NCBI GenBank assembly: GCA_021324975.1
Contig: JAJPIA010000102.1
Location: 1-58,050, forward strand
Source: Bacillota bacterium
GTDB taxonomy: Bacteria > Sysuimicrobiota > Sysuimicrobiia > Sysuimicrobiales > Segetimicrobiaceae
Direction of reading: 5' to 3'
DNA length: 58,050 nucleotides
The translations under genes were made by a program, and so were the position numbers. Positions 17,267 through 26,608 of this stretch are shown here, piece after piece (within the stretch, counting starts at the first letter, position 1; every line of letters starts with the position of its first letter). The notes beneath the pieces were generated by a model that did not search any database, was not told the DNA's origin, and saw nothing but the letters and a program-made list of their open reading frames with translations.

Positions 17267-18010
17267 CTAGCCGATCAGGTCCAGCTCGTCGAGGCGGAAC
17301 CGCATCGCCGTCGGGGTGACGCCAAACATCCTGGCGAGCGTGACGACGACTTCTCCGATCTCGTTTTCGCGGTGCCGGAGGCCGAGCGTGCGGTAGATCC
17401 GCGGGGCCAGCTCGGCGAACCGTCCGCGGACCTTTTCCTCGGGCATCAGGATCTCCGCGGCAAACGCTTTGGCCTCGCGCTCCTCGTCGCGCCGGCGGCG
17501 TTCGGGCAGCACCGGCGCCGCGCCGGGCGCGCTGCTCGCCACGAGCGTGCTGTGGGCCAGCACCGCATGGCCGAGCTCTTCGGCGACAACCCACCGCCGC
17601 TCCGCCGCCGCCTGCCCAGGGCGGTCGCGGTTGACGACGATCACCGTGTGGTCGCCGTCGCGCGCAATGGTGCCGCGCTCGCCGGGCGGCAGCGGGCGCT
17701 CGCGCACGGGATACCCGCAGGTCTCCGCCACGCGCTCGATATCGACCGGGATGTCACGAGTCCCTTCCAGGATGGCCCGCGCCCGCGCGCGTGCCCGGCC
17801 GATATTCACGACGGGCGCGGCCGAGCCGTTCCGGAGGAACGTCTCGAGGTTCGTGAGCTCGCGCTGCGCTTCCAGAGACAGGCTCCGGCGGTCGACATCC
17901 ATCTGCACCGCCCGGCACCCCTGGCACAGCCAGGCGACCGGAGGCTCGCAGGTGGAGTCGAAAAACGGCTCCAGCTCGGTGCCGCACTGGTCGCAGAATC
18001 TCGTCGTCAT
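17267..18010 (-). CDS. ImmA/IrrE-like metallopeptidase with zinc ribbon and altered HExxH
   Basis: The 247-residue protein starts with a zinc ribbon (CDQCGTELEPFF and WLCQGCRAVQM). A helical linker and an M78 domain follow: VDIERVAETCGYPVRERPLP, TVIVVNRDRPGQAAAERRWV, AEELGHAVLAHS, AKAFAAEILMPEEKVRGRFA and VVTLARMFGVTPTAMRFRLD. IrrE/ImmA proteins cleave DdrO or ImmR-type repressors. The zinc motif here is EELGH rather than HELGH, so the first His ligand is changed to Glu and proteolysis is uncertain. The ATG at 18010 lies 13 bases after a consensus extended -10, giving a very short leader. Its target is unknown. Confidence 0.8.
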   Translation of the reverse strand: MTTRFCDQCGTELEPFFDSTCEPPVAWLCQGCRAVQMDVDRRSLSLEAQRELTNLETFLRNGSAAPVVNIGRARARARAILEGTRDIPVDIERVAETCGYPVRERPLPPGERGTIARDGDHTVIVVNRDRPGQAAAERRWVVAEELGHAVLAHSTLVASSAPGAAPVLPERRRRDEEREAKAFAAEILMPEEKVRGRFAELAPRIYRTLGLRHRENEIGEVVVTLARMFGVTPTAMRFRLDELDLIG

Positions 18011-18022
18011 CGCGCAGACCGA

Positions 18023-18031
18023 ATTATAGCA
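18023..18031 (-). promoter_or_regulatory. Extended -10 promoter of the ImmA/IrrE-like gene
   Basis: TGCTATAAT on the minus strand is a perfect extended -10. The start codon follows 12 bases after the hexamer, so the leader is only about 6 bases and no ribosome binding site fits in it. Confidence 0.65.
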
Positions 18032-18133
18032 CAGCCGCAGCCGGACGAGCACCGGATGGCCGGGTCTTCCTTCAGCCAAGGAAACGCCGCCCGGCGGGGG
18101 AAAAGCTGACGGGGGGACCGCCGGAGGTGACGC

Positions 18134-18907
18134 GTGGATCGATTGCCCGCTCGATACGAGGTGGACGACGGGGTTGCGCTCATCACGCTGGATCACCCGG
18201 AGCGGCGCAACGCCCTGTCGCGTGACATGCTCCTCGCGCTGCGCGGCCATCTCGCCGAAGCCGAGCGGGACGAGGCGGTGCGCGTGGTCATCATCCGCGC
18301 CCGCGGCCCCGCGTTCAGCGCGGGTCACGATCTGCGGGAGCTGGTCGGAGCCACGGAGGAGGACGCGCGGTCCCTGTTCGCGCTGTGCACGGACGTGATG
18401 GAGGCGATCCGGCGGCTTCCGAAGCCGGTGATCGCCGAGGTGCACGCCATCGCGACCGCGGCCGGGTGCCAGCTCGTCGCGACGTGCGATCTCGCCGTGG
18501 CCTCCGAGGAGGCCACGTTCGCCACGCCGGGCGTCAAGATCGGCCTGTTCTGCACGACGCCGGGGGTGGCGGTGGTCCGCGCGGTGGGTCCGAAGAAGGC
18601 GATGGAGATGCTCCTGACCGGGACGCCGATCGCGGCCGCCGAGGCCGAGCGCGCCGGCCTGGTCAACATGGTCGTGCCGCCCGAGCGGCTCGCACAGGAG
18701 ACCATGGCGCTCGCGCGCCGGATCATCGCGGCGAGCGCCTACACGCTCGGCATTGGGAAACGCGGCTTCTACGCGCAGGTGGGGCTCGACCGGCCGAAGG
18801 CGTATGAGGTGGCGCAGGCCATCATGGTGGACAATGCGGTGGCGCCGGACGCGCAGGAAGGGATGCGGGCGTTTCTGGAAAAGCGGCCGCCGCGCTGGGA
18901 GCGGTGA
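18134..18907 (+). CDS. Enoyl-CoA hydratase/isomerase family protein
   Basis: The 257-residue crotonase-fold protein has ALITLDHPERRNALSRDML, the oxyanion-hole region FSAGHDLREL, then AIATAAGCQLVATCDLAVAS and FATPGVKIGLFCTTPGVA. Crotonases hydrate or isomerise acyl-CoA esters. The two Glu residues typical of true hydratases are not clearly seen, so the exact reaction is open. It starts with GTG after a GGAGGTG site. It ends 9 bases from the convergent acyl-CoA ligase gene, a functionally related neighbour. Confidence 0.9.
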   Translation: MDRLPARYEVDDGVALITLDHPERRNALSRDMLLALRGHLAEAERDEAVRVVIIRARGPAFSAGHDLRELVGATEEDARSLFALCTDVMEAIRRLPKPVIAEVHAIATAAGCQLVATCDLAVASEEATFATPGVKIGLFCTTPGVAVVRAVGPKKAMEMLLTGTPIAAAEAERAGLVNMVVPPERLAQETMALARRIIAASAYTLGIGKRGFYAQVGLDRPKAYEVAQAIMVDNAVAPDAQEGMRAFLEKRPPRWER

Positions 18908-18916
18908 CGCGGGCGC

Positions 18917-20479
18917 CTAGTTGATCCGCTTCGTCCGCCCTTTCCACTCGCGCTCGCGCAGGACGAACTTCTGGATCTTGCCGGTCGAGGTCTTCGGCAG
19001 GTCTCCGAACTCGACGGCCTTCGGGCACTGAAACCCCGCCAGGCGCGATCGGCAGTGGCCGATGATGTCATCGGGTGTCGCTTCGCGCCCCGGCTTGAGC
19101 GTCACGAACGCCTTCGGCACCTCGCCCCACCGATCGTCCGGGATCCCGATGACGGCGCACTCCAGCACGGCAGGGTGGCTCGCGACCGCTTGCTCGACCT
19201 CGATCGTGCTGATGTTCTCGCCGCCCGAGATGATGATGTCCTTTTTGCGGTCCCGGAGCTCGATCTGGCCGTCCGGATGCATCACGCCCAAATCGCCGGT
19301 GTGAAACCAACCGCCCCGAAACGCCTGCTCCGTGGCATCCGGTTGGCCGAAATACCCCTTTGCCACGACGTTGCCCCGGTACACGACCTCGCCCAGTGTC
19401 CGCCCGTCCGCCGGCACGTCGCGCATCTCGTCGTCGACGACGCGCTGCCAGCCGGCCGTGATGTGGGGGACGCCTTGACGCGCCTTGAGCCGCGCGCGCT
19501 CCGCGGCGTCGACCGTCGCCGTGTGCGGCGCTTCCACGTTGATCGTAAACGGCCCATAGGACTCGGTGAGCCCGTACACGTGCTCGAGCTCGAAGTTGAG
19601 CTCGCCCATGCGCGCGATGATCGTCGGCGACGGCGGGGCCCCGGCGGTCATGACGCGGATGGACCGTGCCAGGGGATGCGCGGCGGGGTGGTTGGCCAGC
19701 ATCGTGAGCACGGTCGGCGCCGCGCAAAAATGGGTGATCCCGTCCTCCTCGAAGAGCCGCCAGATCTCCACCGGCTCGATGCGCGGGATGCACACGCTCG
19801 CCGCGCCGACGGCCGGCAGGCCCCAGGGGAACGTCCAGCCGTTGCAGTGAAACATCGGCAGCGTCCACAGATACGTGGACGCCCGGTCGATCTTGTGCTC
19901 GATCATCATCGCGAGCGCGTTCAGGTACGCGCCGCGGTGCGTGTACATGACGCCCTTTGGCCGGCCCGTCGTGCCCGAGGTGTAGTCGATCGCCAGCACG
20001 TCCTCCTCGTCCTCGCTCCACGGCTCGACGGGATCGTCGCTGCCGCCCTCCAGAAAGCGCTCGAACGCGGGGCCGAGCTCGAGGCGGCGCACCGCGGCCG
20101 GGACGGCCGCGGTCTGGGCGGCGAGTTCGGGAGAGTAGCAGAGCAGCGTTGCGCCGGAGTGCTCGACGATGTACTGCACGTCGCCGGCGGTGAGCCTCGT
20201 ATTGATCGCCACCAGGACGCCGCCCGCCTGCGGCACGCCGAAGTGCGCGAGCAGGAGCGGCTCCGAATTCAGGGCGAGAAACGCGACGCGGTCGTCCTTG
20301 CCGAGACCGGCCCGGCGCAGGGCGGACGCCAGCCGGCGCGCCCGGCCCCGCCAGGCACGGTAGCTGAATCGCTGCGCGCCGTCGATGACCGCAACGCGGT
20401 CCCCGTACACGGCGCCGGCGCGCTCGAGAAAGGTGATCGGCGACAACTCCTCCCGGTATACGCGTGTGCCCGTGAGCAT
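18917..20479 (-). CDS. AMP-forming acyl-CoA synthetase (fatty-acid--CoA ligase type)
   Basis: The 520-residue adenylate-forming enzyme activates a carboxylic acid to its CoA thioester. The phosphate-binding loop YTSGTTGRPKGVMYTH, the YGLTESYG motif, the GWFHTGDLGVMHPDGQIELR segment, ISGGENIS and the catalytic lysine region LPKTSTGKIQKF are all intact. It resembles medium- or long-chain ligases of the AlkK type. The ATG at 20479 follows GGAGGGG; the frame stays open to 21031 only because of GC bias. It is downstream of the second Dpp-type operon on the same strand, and the gap of 43 bases suggests co-transcription. Confidence 0.93.
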   Translation of the reverse strand: MLTGTRVYREELSPITFLERAGAVYGDRVAVIDGAQRFSYRAWRGRARRLASALRRAGLGKDDRVAFLALNSEPLLLAHFGVPQAGGVLVAINTRLTAGDVQYIVEHSGATLLCYSPELAAQTAAVPAAVRRLELGPAFERFLEGGSDDPVEPWSEDEEDVLAIDYTSGTTGRPKGVMYTHRGAYLNALAMMIEHKIDRASTYLWTLPMFHCNGWTFPWGLPAVGAASVCIPRIEPVEIWRLFEEDGITHFCAAPTVLTMLANHPAAHPLARSIRVMTAGAPPSPTIIARMGELNFELEHVYGLTESYGPFTINVEAPHTATVDAAERARLKARQGVPHITAGWQRVVDDEMRDVPADGRTLGEVVYRGNVVAKGYFGQPDATEQAFRGGWFHTGDLGVMHPDGQIELRDRKKDIIISGGENISTIEVEQAVASHPAVLECAVIGIPDDRWGEVPKAFVTLKPGREATPDDIIGHCRSRLAGFQCPKAVEFGDLPKTSTGKIQKFVLREREWKGRTKRIN

Positions 20480-20522
20480 CTGTCCCCTCCTCGCACAGTG
20501 GCGTAGCGGGCGCGCTCGACGG

Positions 20523-21425
20523 TCAGCCGCGCCCGCCGGACAACGTCGTCGACGTCGGCAAGACCCGGGCCCGCGGTTCCGCCGCCCCGCCGGCGCGAGG
20601 CCGGCGAAGACCGCCCGCGGTGCGCGGATCGAGGGCGTCGCGCAGGCCGTCCCCGAGCATGTTGAACGCGCCGATGGCCGCCGCGATCGCGAGGGATGGC
20701 CAGAGCAGCAGCATCGGCTCCTGCTGCATGTAGTTCCGGCTCTCGCTGACCATGCGCCCCCACGTCGGCGCCGGCGGGAGAATCCCGAGGCCGAGAAAGC
20801 TGAGCCCCGACTCGACGAGGAGCGCAAACCCGGCGGACAGCGAGCACTGGACGATGAGCGGGCCCGCGATGTTCGGGAGGACGTGCCGCGCCATCTGCTG
20901 CCACGTGGATGCGCCGAGGGCGCGGGCGGCCTCCACGTATTCACGGCCGGCCACCCCGAGCGCGCCGCCGTAGGCGAGCCGCGCGAACGTCGGCAGGTAC
21001 AGAATGCCGATGATCGCGGCGAGCTTCGCAAGTCCCTGGCCCAGGAACGTGACCGCGGCGATGGCCAGCAGGATCGGCGGAAATGCCAGGATGAGATCCA
21101 TGGCGCGCATCGCCGTCCACTCCACTGCGCCGCGACAGGTTGCGCCGGCGACGCCCAGGATCGTGCCGCCCGTCGACGCGATCGCCACGGAGCCCACCGC
21201 GACGATCAGCGACACGCGCGCGCCGAACAGCAGGCGCGCGAGCGTGTCCCGTCCCAGGGAGTCCGTGCCGAGCGGGTGCGCCGGCGAGGGCCCGGCGAGG
21301 AGCGCGGGGCCCATCTCGAGCGGGCCGGCGGGCGCGAGCAGCGGCGCCAGCACGGCCGCGGCGGCGAGGAGCGCGAGCGCGCTGCCCGCGAGCCCGATCC
21401 GGGCGTTGAGGCGGATTGCGCTCAT
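20523..21425 (-). CDS. Peptide-type ABC transporter permease, DppC-like (second set)
   Basis: The 300-residue permease shows LGTDSLGRDTLARLLFGARV, multiple transmembrane helices, the loop EAARALGASTWQQMARHVLP and MLGDGLRDALDPRT near the end. The C-terminal 25 or so residues are Arg/Gly-rich and extend beyond the normal end. Its ATG overlaps the stop of the DppB-like gene (ATGA). ATPase genes are again missing from the cluster. Confidence 0.92.
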   Translation of the reverse strand: MSAIRLNARIGLAGSALALLAAAAVLAPLLAPAGPLEMGPALLAGPSPAHPLGTDSLGRDTLARLLFGARVSLIVAVGSVAIASTGGTILGVAGATCRGAVEWTAMRAMDLILAFPPILLAIAAVTFLGQGLAKLAAIIGILYLPTFARLAYGGALGVAGREYVEAARALGASTWQQMARHVLPNIAGPLIVQCSLSAGFALLVESGLSFLGLGILPPAPTWGRMVSESRNYMQQEPMLLLWPSLAIAAAIGAFNMLGDGLRDALDPRTAGGLRRPRAGGAAEPRARVLPTSTTLSGGRG

Positions 21426-22384
21426 GCCAGCCGGATCCGTGGGTCGACCAGCATGTACGTGAGGTCGACGAGCAGGTTGATCAACACAAACGCCGCGGCG
21501 ACGACCACCACGACGGCCTGGACCAGCGGGTAGTCGCGCTCGAAGGCGCCGGTGAGGAGCAGGCTGGAGACGCCGGGCCAGTTGAAGATGTACTCGATCA
21601 GCACGATCCGGCCGATCAGCTCTCCGGCCTGCAATCCGAGCACAGTAATCACGGGGATCAGCGAGTTACGCAGCACGTGCCGCACCATCACCGCCCGTTC
21701 CGCCAGTCCCTTGGCCCGCGCCGTGCGCACAAAGTCCTGCGACAGCGTTTCCAGCATGCCGGCGCGGGTCATGCGCAGGACGACCGGCGCAAACGTCAGC
21801 GCGAGCGTGAGCGCGGGGAGCACGAGGTGGCGCACGTGCCCGAGCGGATCGTCCGAGAACGCGACGTACCCCGTGGCGGGGAACCAATGCAGCACGAGCC
21901 CGAACACCAGGACGAACACGCTGCCGACCACGAACGACGGAAACGTCAGGCCCAGTACGGACACCCCCGTAATCGCGAGGTCCAGCGGCCGGCCGGCGCG
22001 CCGGGCCGCGAGAGTGCCGAGGGGGATGCCGAGCAGCACGGCGGCCGCCAGCGCGAACACGCCCAACTCCAGCGAGCGGGGCACGCGCACGGCGAGCTCG
22101 GCGCCGATCGAGCGCCCGGACAGGATCGACGTGCCGAAGTCGCCGCGCGCCAAATGCGCCAACCAGACGGTGTATTGCTCCAGGAGCGGGCGGTCCAGGC
22201 CGAGCGCGTGCCGCATCGCGGCGATCTTGTCCGGGGACGCGGCGTTCTCGCCCAGCATGACCACGACCACGTCGCCGGGCACGGCCCGCAGCAGCAAGAA
22301 CACCGCCGTGGCGATCGCCGCCGTCATCGCGGCGGCGGCGATCAGGCGGCGCAGGACGTACGCGCCCATCGCCACGCGGGGCAT
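21422..22384 (-). CDS. Peptide-type ABC transporter permease, DppB-like (second set)
   Basis: This membrane protein of about 320 residues starts MPRVAMGAYVLRRLIAAAAM. It has the DppB features FLLLRAVPGDVVVVMLGENA, the loop TARAKGLAERAVMVRHVLRN and the C-terminal YMLVDPRIRLA. Starts at 22384 or 22369 are both possible; neither has a strong ribosome binding site. The gene begins about 10 bases after the binding-protein stop codon, so coupling is likely. Confidence 0.9.
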   Translation of the reverse strand: MPRVAMGAYVLRRLIAAAAMTAAIATAVFLLLRAVPGDVVVVMLGENAASPDKIAAMRHALGLDRPLLEQYTVWLAHLARGDFGTSILSGRSIGAELAVRVPRSLELGVFALAAAVLLGIPLGTLAARRAGRPLDLAITGVSVLGLTFPSFVVGSVFVLVFGLVLHWFPATGYVAFSDDPLGHVRHLVLPALTLALTFAPVVLRMTRAGMLETLSQDFVRTARAKGLAERAVMVRHVLRNSLIPVITVLGLQAGELIGRIVLIEYIFNWPGVSSLLLTGAFERDYPLVQAVVVVVAAAFVLINLLVDLTYMLVDPRIRLA

Positions 22385-22394
22385 CCGGCGAGAT

Positions 22395-23945
22395 CTATTT
22401 CGCGAGCCACGTCGACGAGAGCGAGTAGCCCGAATATGTCCCGAGGGGCCCCGGGTAGTGATCGTAGCCTCGGACGTACGCGCGCGCGGCCTCCCCCTGA
22501 TCGCCCCACGCGATGTACACCCACGGCGCGAGCGTGAGCGCCCGTTCCTCGATCTTCGCGTACAGCTGCTTGCGGATGGCCTGGTTTCCGACCACACGCG
22601 CCTCGTCGAGCCACTGGTCCAGCTGCGCGTCCTTGAACCCCACCTGCTTCGGGTAGTACGGGCTGTCCGATTCGTAGAAGAGGGACAGGAAGTCGGGATC
22701 GTTCACCGACGCCGACAGACCGCGCACCTCGATGGCGAAGTCGCCTTGGTTATGGCGGTTCAGCACGACCGCCCACTCGGGGAGATCGAGCTGCGCCTGG
22801 ATGCCGACCTTGGCCAGCTGGGCCTGGAGGACCTGCGCGGTGCGCGTGTGGAGGCTGTAGGTGATGGGCGCCATGATGGTGATTCGGAGACCGTCTCCAT
22901 AGCCGGCCTCGCGGAGCAGTTGACGCGCTTTGTCGGGCCGGTATGTGTACATGCCGTCGGCGTTGCGGTCGTGCGCCCACCAGCTCGCCGGGATGACGTC
23001 CCCGGTGATCGGCGTGCCCCGGCCGTCGAATATCGTCTTGACGACGGCGTCCCGGTCGATCGCGTACGCGATCGCCTGGCGCACGCGCACGTCGTCGTAC
23101 GGCTTCCGCTGCGGGTTGAAGATGATGCACATAAAGATGCCCACGTCCGCGTAGAGCCGCAACTGCGAATCCCGTGCGATCGCGTTCATCTGTTCCTGGG
23201 GCACGAAGTCCATCAGCATGATGTCCCCGGCGCGCAGCGCGGTGAGCCGTGTTTGCGCATCGGCGAGCGGCACGAAGTTGATCGCGTCGAGGTACGGCTT
23301 GCCGGGCTCCCAATACGCCTCGTTGCGCACCAGCCGGACGCGCTGGCCGGGCTCCCACGAGACGAACTTGAAAGGCCCCGTGCCCATCATGGTGGAGCGC
23401 AGGTTCGCGCCGCCCTGGACGAACTTGGCGTCCACGATGGCCCCGTAGGGTTGCGCGAGGTAGGCAAGCAGCGGCGCGAACGGCTGGCTCAGCACGATCT
23501 TGACCGTCATCGGGTCCATGACCTCGACGCGCTTCACGGCGCGCAGGCTGCTGCGCAGCGCCGAGCCGGTCCGCGGATCGAGGATGCGGTCCAGCGAAAA
23601 CTTGACATCGGATGCGGTCAGCGGGTCGCCGTTGTGGAACTTGACGCCGGGACGGAGGTGGAACACGTACTGCGTCTGCCCCACGAGCCCCCAGTGCTCG
23701 GCCAGCGCCGGCTCGATGCTCCCGCCGTGCCCGTAGCGGACGAGCCCCTGGTAGACCGCCATCTTGACGGTCCCGGCGCTCGCGCCGGAATTGACGTGCG
23801 GGTCGAGGTCCGGCGGCTCCGTGGATAGGCCGTAGATCAGCGTGCCACCGCGCTTGGGCTGGTCGGCCGCGCCGGCGGCCCAGGATGCCGCGCCGAGCCC
23901 GGTGAGAACGACGGCGGCGACCAACGCCGCCAGGATGCGCATCAT
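22395..23945 (-). CDS. ABC transporter substrate-binding protein, family 5 (second set)
   Basis: The 516-residue binding protein has a signal peptide (MMRILAALVAAVVLTGLGAA) and the family 5 motifs GGTLIYGLSTEPPDLDPHVN, YVFHLRPGVKFHNGDPLTAS and RQAIAYAIDRDAVVKTIFDG. It captures a peptide-like or other small organic ligand for the permeases just downstream. Its ATG overlaps the stop of the RraA-like gene by 4 bases, so a putative metabolic enzyme and its transporter are translated together. Confidence 0.93.
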   Translation of the reverse strand: MMRILAALVAAVVLTGLGAASWAAGAADQPKRGGTLIYGLSTEPPDLDPHVNSGASAGTVKMAVYQGLVRYGHGGSIEPALAEHWGLVGQTQYVFHLRPGVKFHNGDPLTASDVKFSLDRILDPRTGSALRSSLRAVKRVEVMDPMTVKIVLSQPFAPLLAYLAQPYGAIVDAKFVQGGANLRSTMMGTGPFKFVSWEPGQRVRLVRNEAYWEPGKPYLDAINFVPLADAQTRLTALRAGDIMLMDFVPQEQMNAIARDSQLRLYADVGIFMCIIFNPQRKPYDDVRVRQAIAYAIDRDAVVKTIFDGRGTPITGDVIPASWWAHDRNADGMYTYRPDKARQLLREAGYGDGLRITIMAPITYSLHTRTAQVLQAQLAKVGIQAQLDLPEWAVVLNRHNQGDFAIEVRGLSASVNDPDFLSLFYESDSPYYPKQVGFKDAQLDQWLDEARVVGNQAIRKQLYAKIEERALTLAPWVYIAWGDQGEAARAYVRGYDHYPGPLGTYSGYSLSSTWLAK

Positions 23946-24556
23946 GTCCCCCTCCGCATGGCGTCGATCTCCTCGAACGTCCTGCCCGCCTTGAGCAGGG
24001 CGAGCGTCTCCTGTTCGCGCCGCGCGGCGGCTTCCCCGCGCTCGACGATCGCCTCGACGTCGGACGCCGGGATCACGAGCACCCCGTCGTCGTCCGCGAG
24101 CACGTAATCACCGGCGGCCACCCGCACCCCGCCGCACACGATGGGCTCGCCGACCGAGCCGCCGAGATCGAGGCGCCGGGTCGTGAGCGCCGACAGGCCG
24201 CGGCAGAACACGGGAAGACCGAACTCGATCAGCTCGGCGCGGTCGGTCGCCGGGCCGTCCACCACGACGCCGGCGACGCCGCGATTCTTGGCGGCGAGCG
24301 CCATCCCGCCCCCGAACGACGCGTGCCGGAAGTCGCCCCCGCGCGCGATGACGAGGACGTCACCCGGCCGCGCGGCGCTGAGCGCCCTCCGGTAAATGGC
24401 GTTGTCGCGGGGCGGCGCTTCCACGGGAAGGGCCCGGCCGGCGAACTTGACGGGCCGGAACACCGGCCGGATCGCGATGTCCAGAAATCCCTCGTCGACG
24501 AAGTGGCCGAGGGTGGACGGCGCAAGTCGGGCCAGCCGGTCGATGATCGGATCCAT
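23942..24556 (-). CDS. RraA/HMG-aldolase family protein
   Basis: The 204-residue protein has the RraA fold signature: GRALPVEAPPRDNAIYRRAL, RPGDVLVIARGGDFRHASFG, KNRGVAGVVVDGPATDRAEL and GDYVLADDDGVLVIPA. Members act as 4-hydroxy-4-methyl-2-oxoglutarate/oxaloacetate aldolases, or as regulators of RNase E in enterobacteria. The canonical segment GxxxxxxxxxxGxxGxVxDGxxRD is present in modified form, with GPATDRAE in place of the usual R-D pair, so aldolase activity is uncertain. The ATG at 24556 follows GGGGAG. It opens the ABC operon. Confidence 0.85.
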   Translation of the reverse strand: MDPIIDRLARLAPSTLGHFVDEGFLDIAIRPVFRPVKFAGRALPVEAPPRDNAIYRRALSAARPGDVLVIARGGDFRHASFGGGMALAAKNRGVAGVVVDGPATDRAELIEFGLPVFCRGLSALTTRRLDLGGSVGEPIVCGGVRVAAGDYVLADDDGVLVIPASDVEAIVERGEAAARREQETLALLKAGRTFEEIDAMRRGT

Positions 24557-24683
24557 GTCGCTCCCCGGAGGTATGTTCGTGTGCGTGGCCTAGAGTTCGG
24601 CGCCGGGGAGGACATTCCCGTTGCGGGCCCCGGCCGCGGGGCCCCGCGATACTCGCCGACTCACCATTCACCCGAACACACCA

Positions 24684-24712
24684 AGGCCGCCCCGGGGGAG
24701 TTGGGGCGGCCT
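24684..24712. terminator. Strong hairpin downstream of pstS
   Basis: AGGCCGCCCC and GGGGCGGCCT form a perfect 10-bp stem around a 9-base loop. It sits in the 216-base gap between the pstS stop and the RraA-like start, both on the minus strand, and most probably ends pstS transcription. No T-tract follows. Confidence 0.6.
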
Positions 24713-24772
24713 CGGCGTGCGCGAACGTCCCTTGATGCGGGCCGCGGGACGTCCGCGAACGGACGGGTGCTG

Positions 24773-25828
24773 CTACTTCGGTGACAGCGCCTTGATCTTT
24801 TGCTCGTCGAGCTGGACGACCTGCGGCGGCAGCGGGCCGTAGTACAGCGGCGTCGCGACCTTTTGGCCGTCGTGGATCATCCAGGTCATGAGGTCGATGA
24901 GCGGCTGCGAAACGCGCGTGTTGTCCACCAGGATCCAGCTGAAGCCCGCGATCGGGTAGCTCTGCGGTCCAGGGGCGTTCACCCAAACCGACCGGAGATC
25001 CGGGGGCATGTGCGCCGCCGCTTGCGCCGCGCCGGCGGAGGCACCCGGCACGCTCGGCCCGACCCACCGGCCCGCGGCGTTTCGCAGCGTGGCCATCGGG
25101 ATCTTGTTCTCGATGGAGTAGGCCATCTCGAAGTACCCGATCCCGCCGGGCGTCTGCTTGACTTGACCGGAGACGCCCTCACTGCCCTTTGCGCCCACGC
25201 CGGTCGGCCAGTCCACGGCCGCGGCGGCCCCGACCTTGCTCTTCCACGCCGCGTCTATCGCCGAGAGGTACGACGTGAAGATAAACGAGGTGCCGCTGCC
25301 ATCCGAGCGGTGTACGACGGCGATCGGCACGTTGGGGACCTTCATGTTGGGGTTCAGGCTCGTGATGGCCGGATCCGACCACGACGTGATCTGCCCCATG
25401 TAGATGCGCGCGATCACATCGCCCGTCAGGCGCAATCCGGTCGGTACGCCCGGCAGGTTGTAGCCGACCGAGACGGCCCCGAGCGTGATCGGGATGTGCA
25501 CGATGGTGGAGTGTTGCTTGAGCTGATCGTCGCTGAGGGGCGCGTCCGAAGCACCGAAGTTGACGGTGCCCGCGAAGAGCTGTTGCTGCCCACCTCCACT
25601 GCCGATCGATTGGTAGTTCACCTGTACGTTCGGGTGCAGGCGGTGGTACTCGGAGAACATCTTGGAGAAGAGCGGATAGTCGAACGTCGAGCCGGCGCCG
25701 GTGATGGTGACCGCCTGCTGCGCCGAGGTCGGCGGCGCAGCGCTCAGACCTCCCGCCACGCACGCCACCACGGCCGCCGCGATCAGCCGATGCGAGTTCC
25801 GGAGTCCGGATCCTAAATATGCCCTCAC
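24773..25828 (-). CDS. pstS: Phosphate ABC transporter substrate-binding protein PstS
   Basis: The 351-residue secreted protein captures inorganic phosphate for the PstCAB complex. After the signal peptide the mature part starts ITGAGSTFDYPLFSKMFSEY, then VNYQSIGSGGGQQQLF, NFGASDAPLSDDQL and VHRSDGSGTSFIFTSYLSA, which supply the phosphate-binding Ser, Asp and Arg residues. It starts with GTG; an AGGAGG lies 12 bases upstream. It is divergent from the rest of the pst genes, and a PHO-box-like array lies between. The C-terminus matches the family. Confidence 0.95.
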   Translation of the reverse strand: MRAYLGSGLRNSHRLIAAAVVACVAGGLSAAPPTSAQQAVTITGAGSTFDYPLFSKMFSEYHRLHPNVQVNYQSIGSGGGQQQLFAGTVNFGASDAPLSDDQLKQHSTIVHIPITLGAVSVGYNLPGVPTGLRLTGDVIARIYMGQITSWSDPAITSLNPNMKVPNVPIAVVHRSDGSGTSFIFTSYLSAIDAAWKSKVGAAAAVDWPTGVGAKGSEGVSGQVKQTPGGIGYFEMAYSIENKIPMATLRNAAGRWVGPSVPGASAGAAQAAAHMPPDLRSVWVNAPGPQSYPIAGFSWILVDNTRVSQPLIDLMTWMIHDGQKVATPLYYGPLPPQVVQLDEQKIKALSPK

Positions 25829-25939
25829 TTCGTTGCATCGCCTCCTTCCGGTAATGTCTCTGCGCCATCCGGGCCGTACAAACGCCGTCCAAACACAGCC
25901 TCTTTTCGGATGACGCCCGTTACATCGTACCCGGGCATT

Positions 25940-25983
25940 GTTAAGACACCGTGCGGCTCATGTTAGCGCAGCGTTAAGTCTCG
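25940..25983 (-). promoter_or_regulatory. PHO-box-like 11-bp repeats upstream of pstS
   Basis: Units GTTAAG (25940), GTTAGC (25962) and GTTAAG (25973) are spaced 22 and 11 bases apart, so they lie on one face of the helix. Read on the minus strand they are CTTAAC, GCTAAC and CTTAAC, like the TTAACA half-sites of Gram-positive PhoP boxes. A candidate -10 (TACGAT, 25929-25924) lies just downstream towards pstS. Confidence 0.6.
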
Positions 25984-26032
25984 CCGGGTGCGACGGACCG
26001 GCCTCGCGCCGGGTCCGACGTGATCCGGCGTC

Positions 26033-26091
26033 CTTAAGGTTCCCTTAACGCATCGATCACCGATGGTTAACGATGCCGAGGTAGCGTTAAC
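26033..26091 (+). promoter_or_regulatory. PHO-box-like 11-bp repeats upstream of the response regulator relic
   Basis: CTTAAG (26033), CTTAAC (26044) and GTTAAC (26066) fall on an 11-base period, with one degenerate unit at 26055. A further GTTAAC at 26086 is 20 bases on, out of phase. The array lies just before the regulator start codon at 26108 and faces the array for pstS. Confidence 0.55.
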
Positions 26092-26107
26092 GCCAGGAGG
26101 TGTCTCG

Positions 26108-26574
<467 letters not shown>

Positions 26575-26608
26575 TTCGCGCCGGAGCTGGACCGTGGGAG
26601 GACATGCG

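Noticed and set aside
18917-21031. A 704-codon version of the acyl-CoA ligase
   Set aside because: The extra N-terminal 184 residues are Arg/Ser-rich and antisense-like to nothing known; the ATG at 20479 has a GGAGG site and gives the normal family length.
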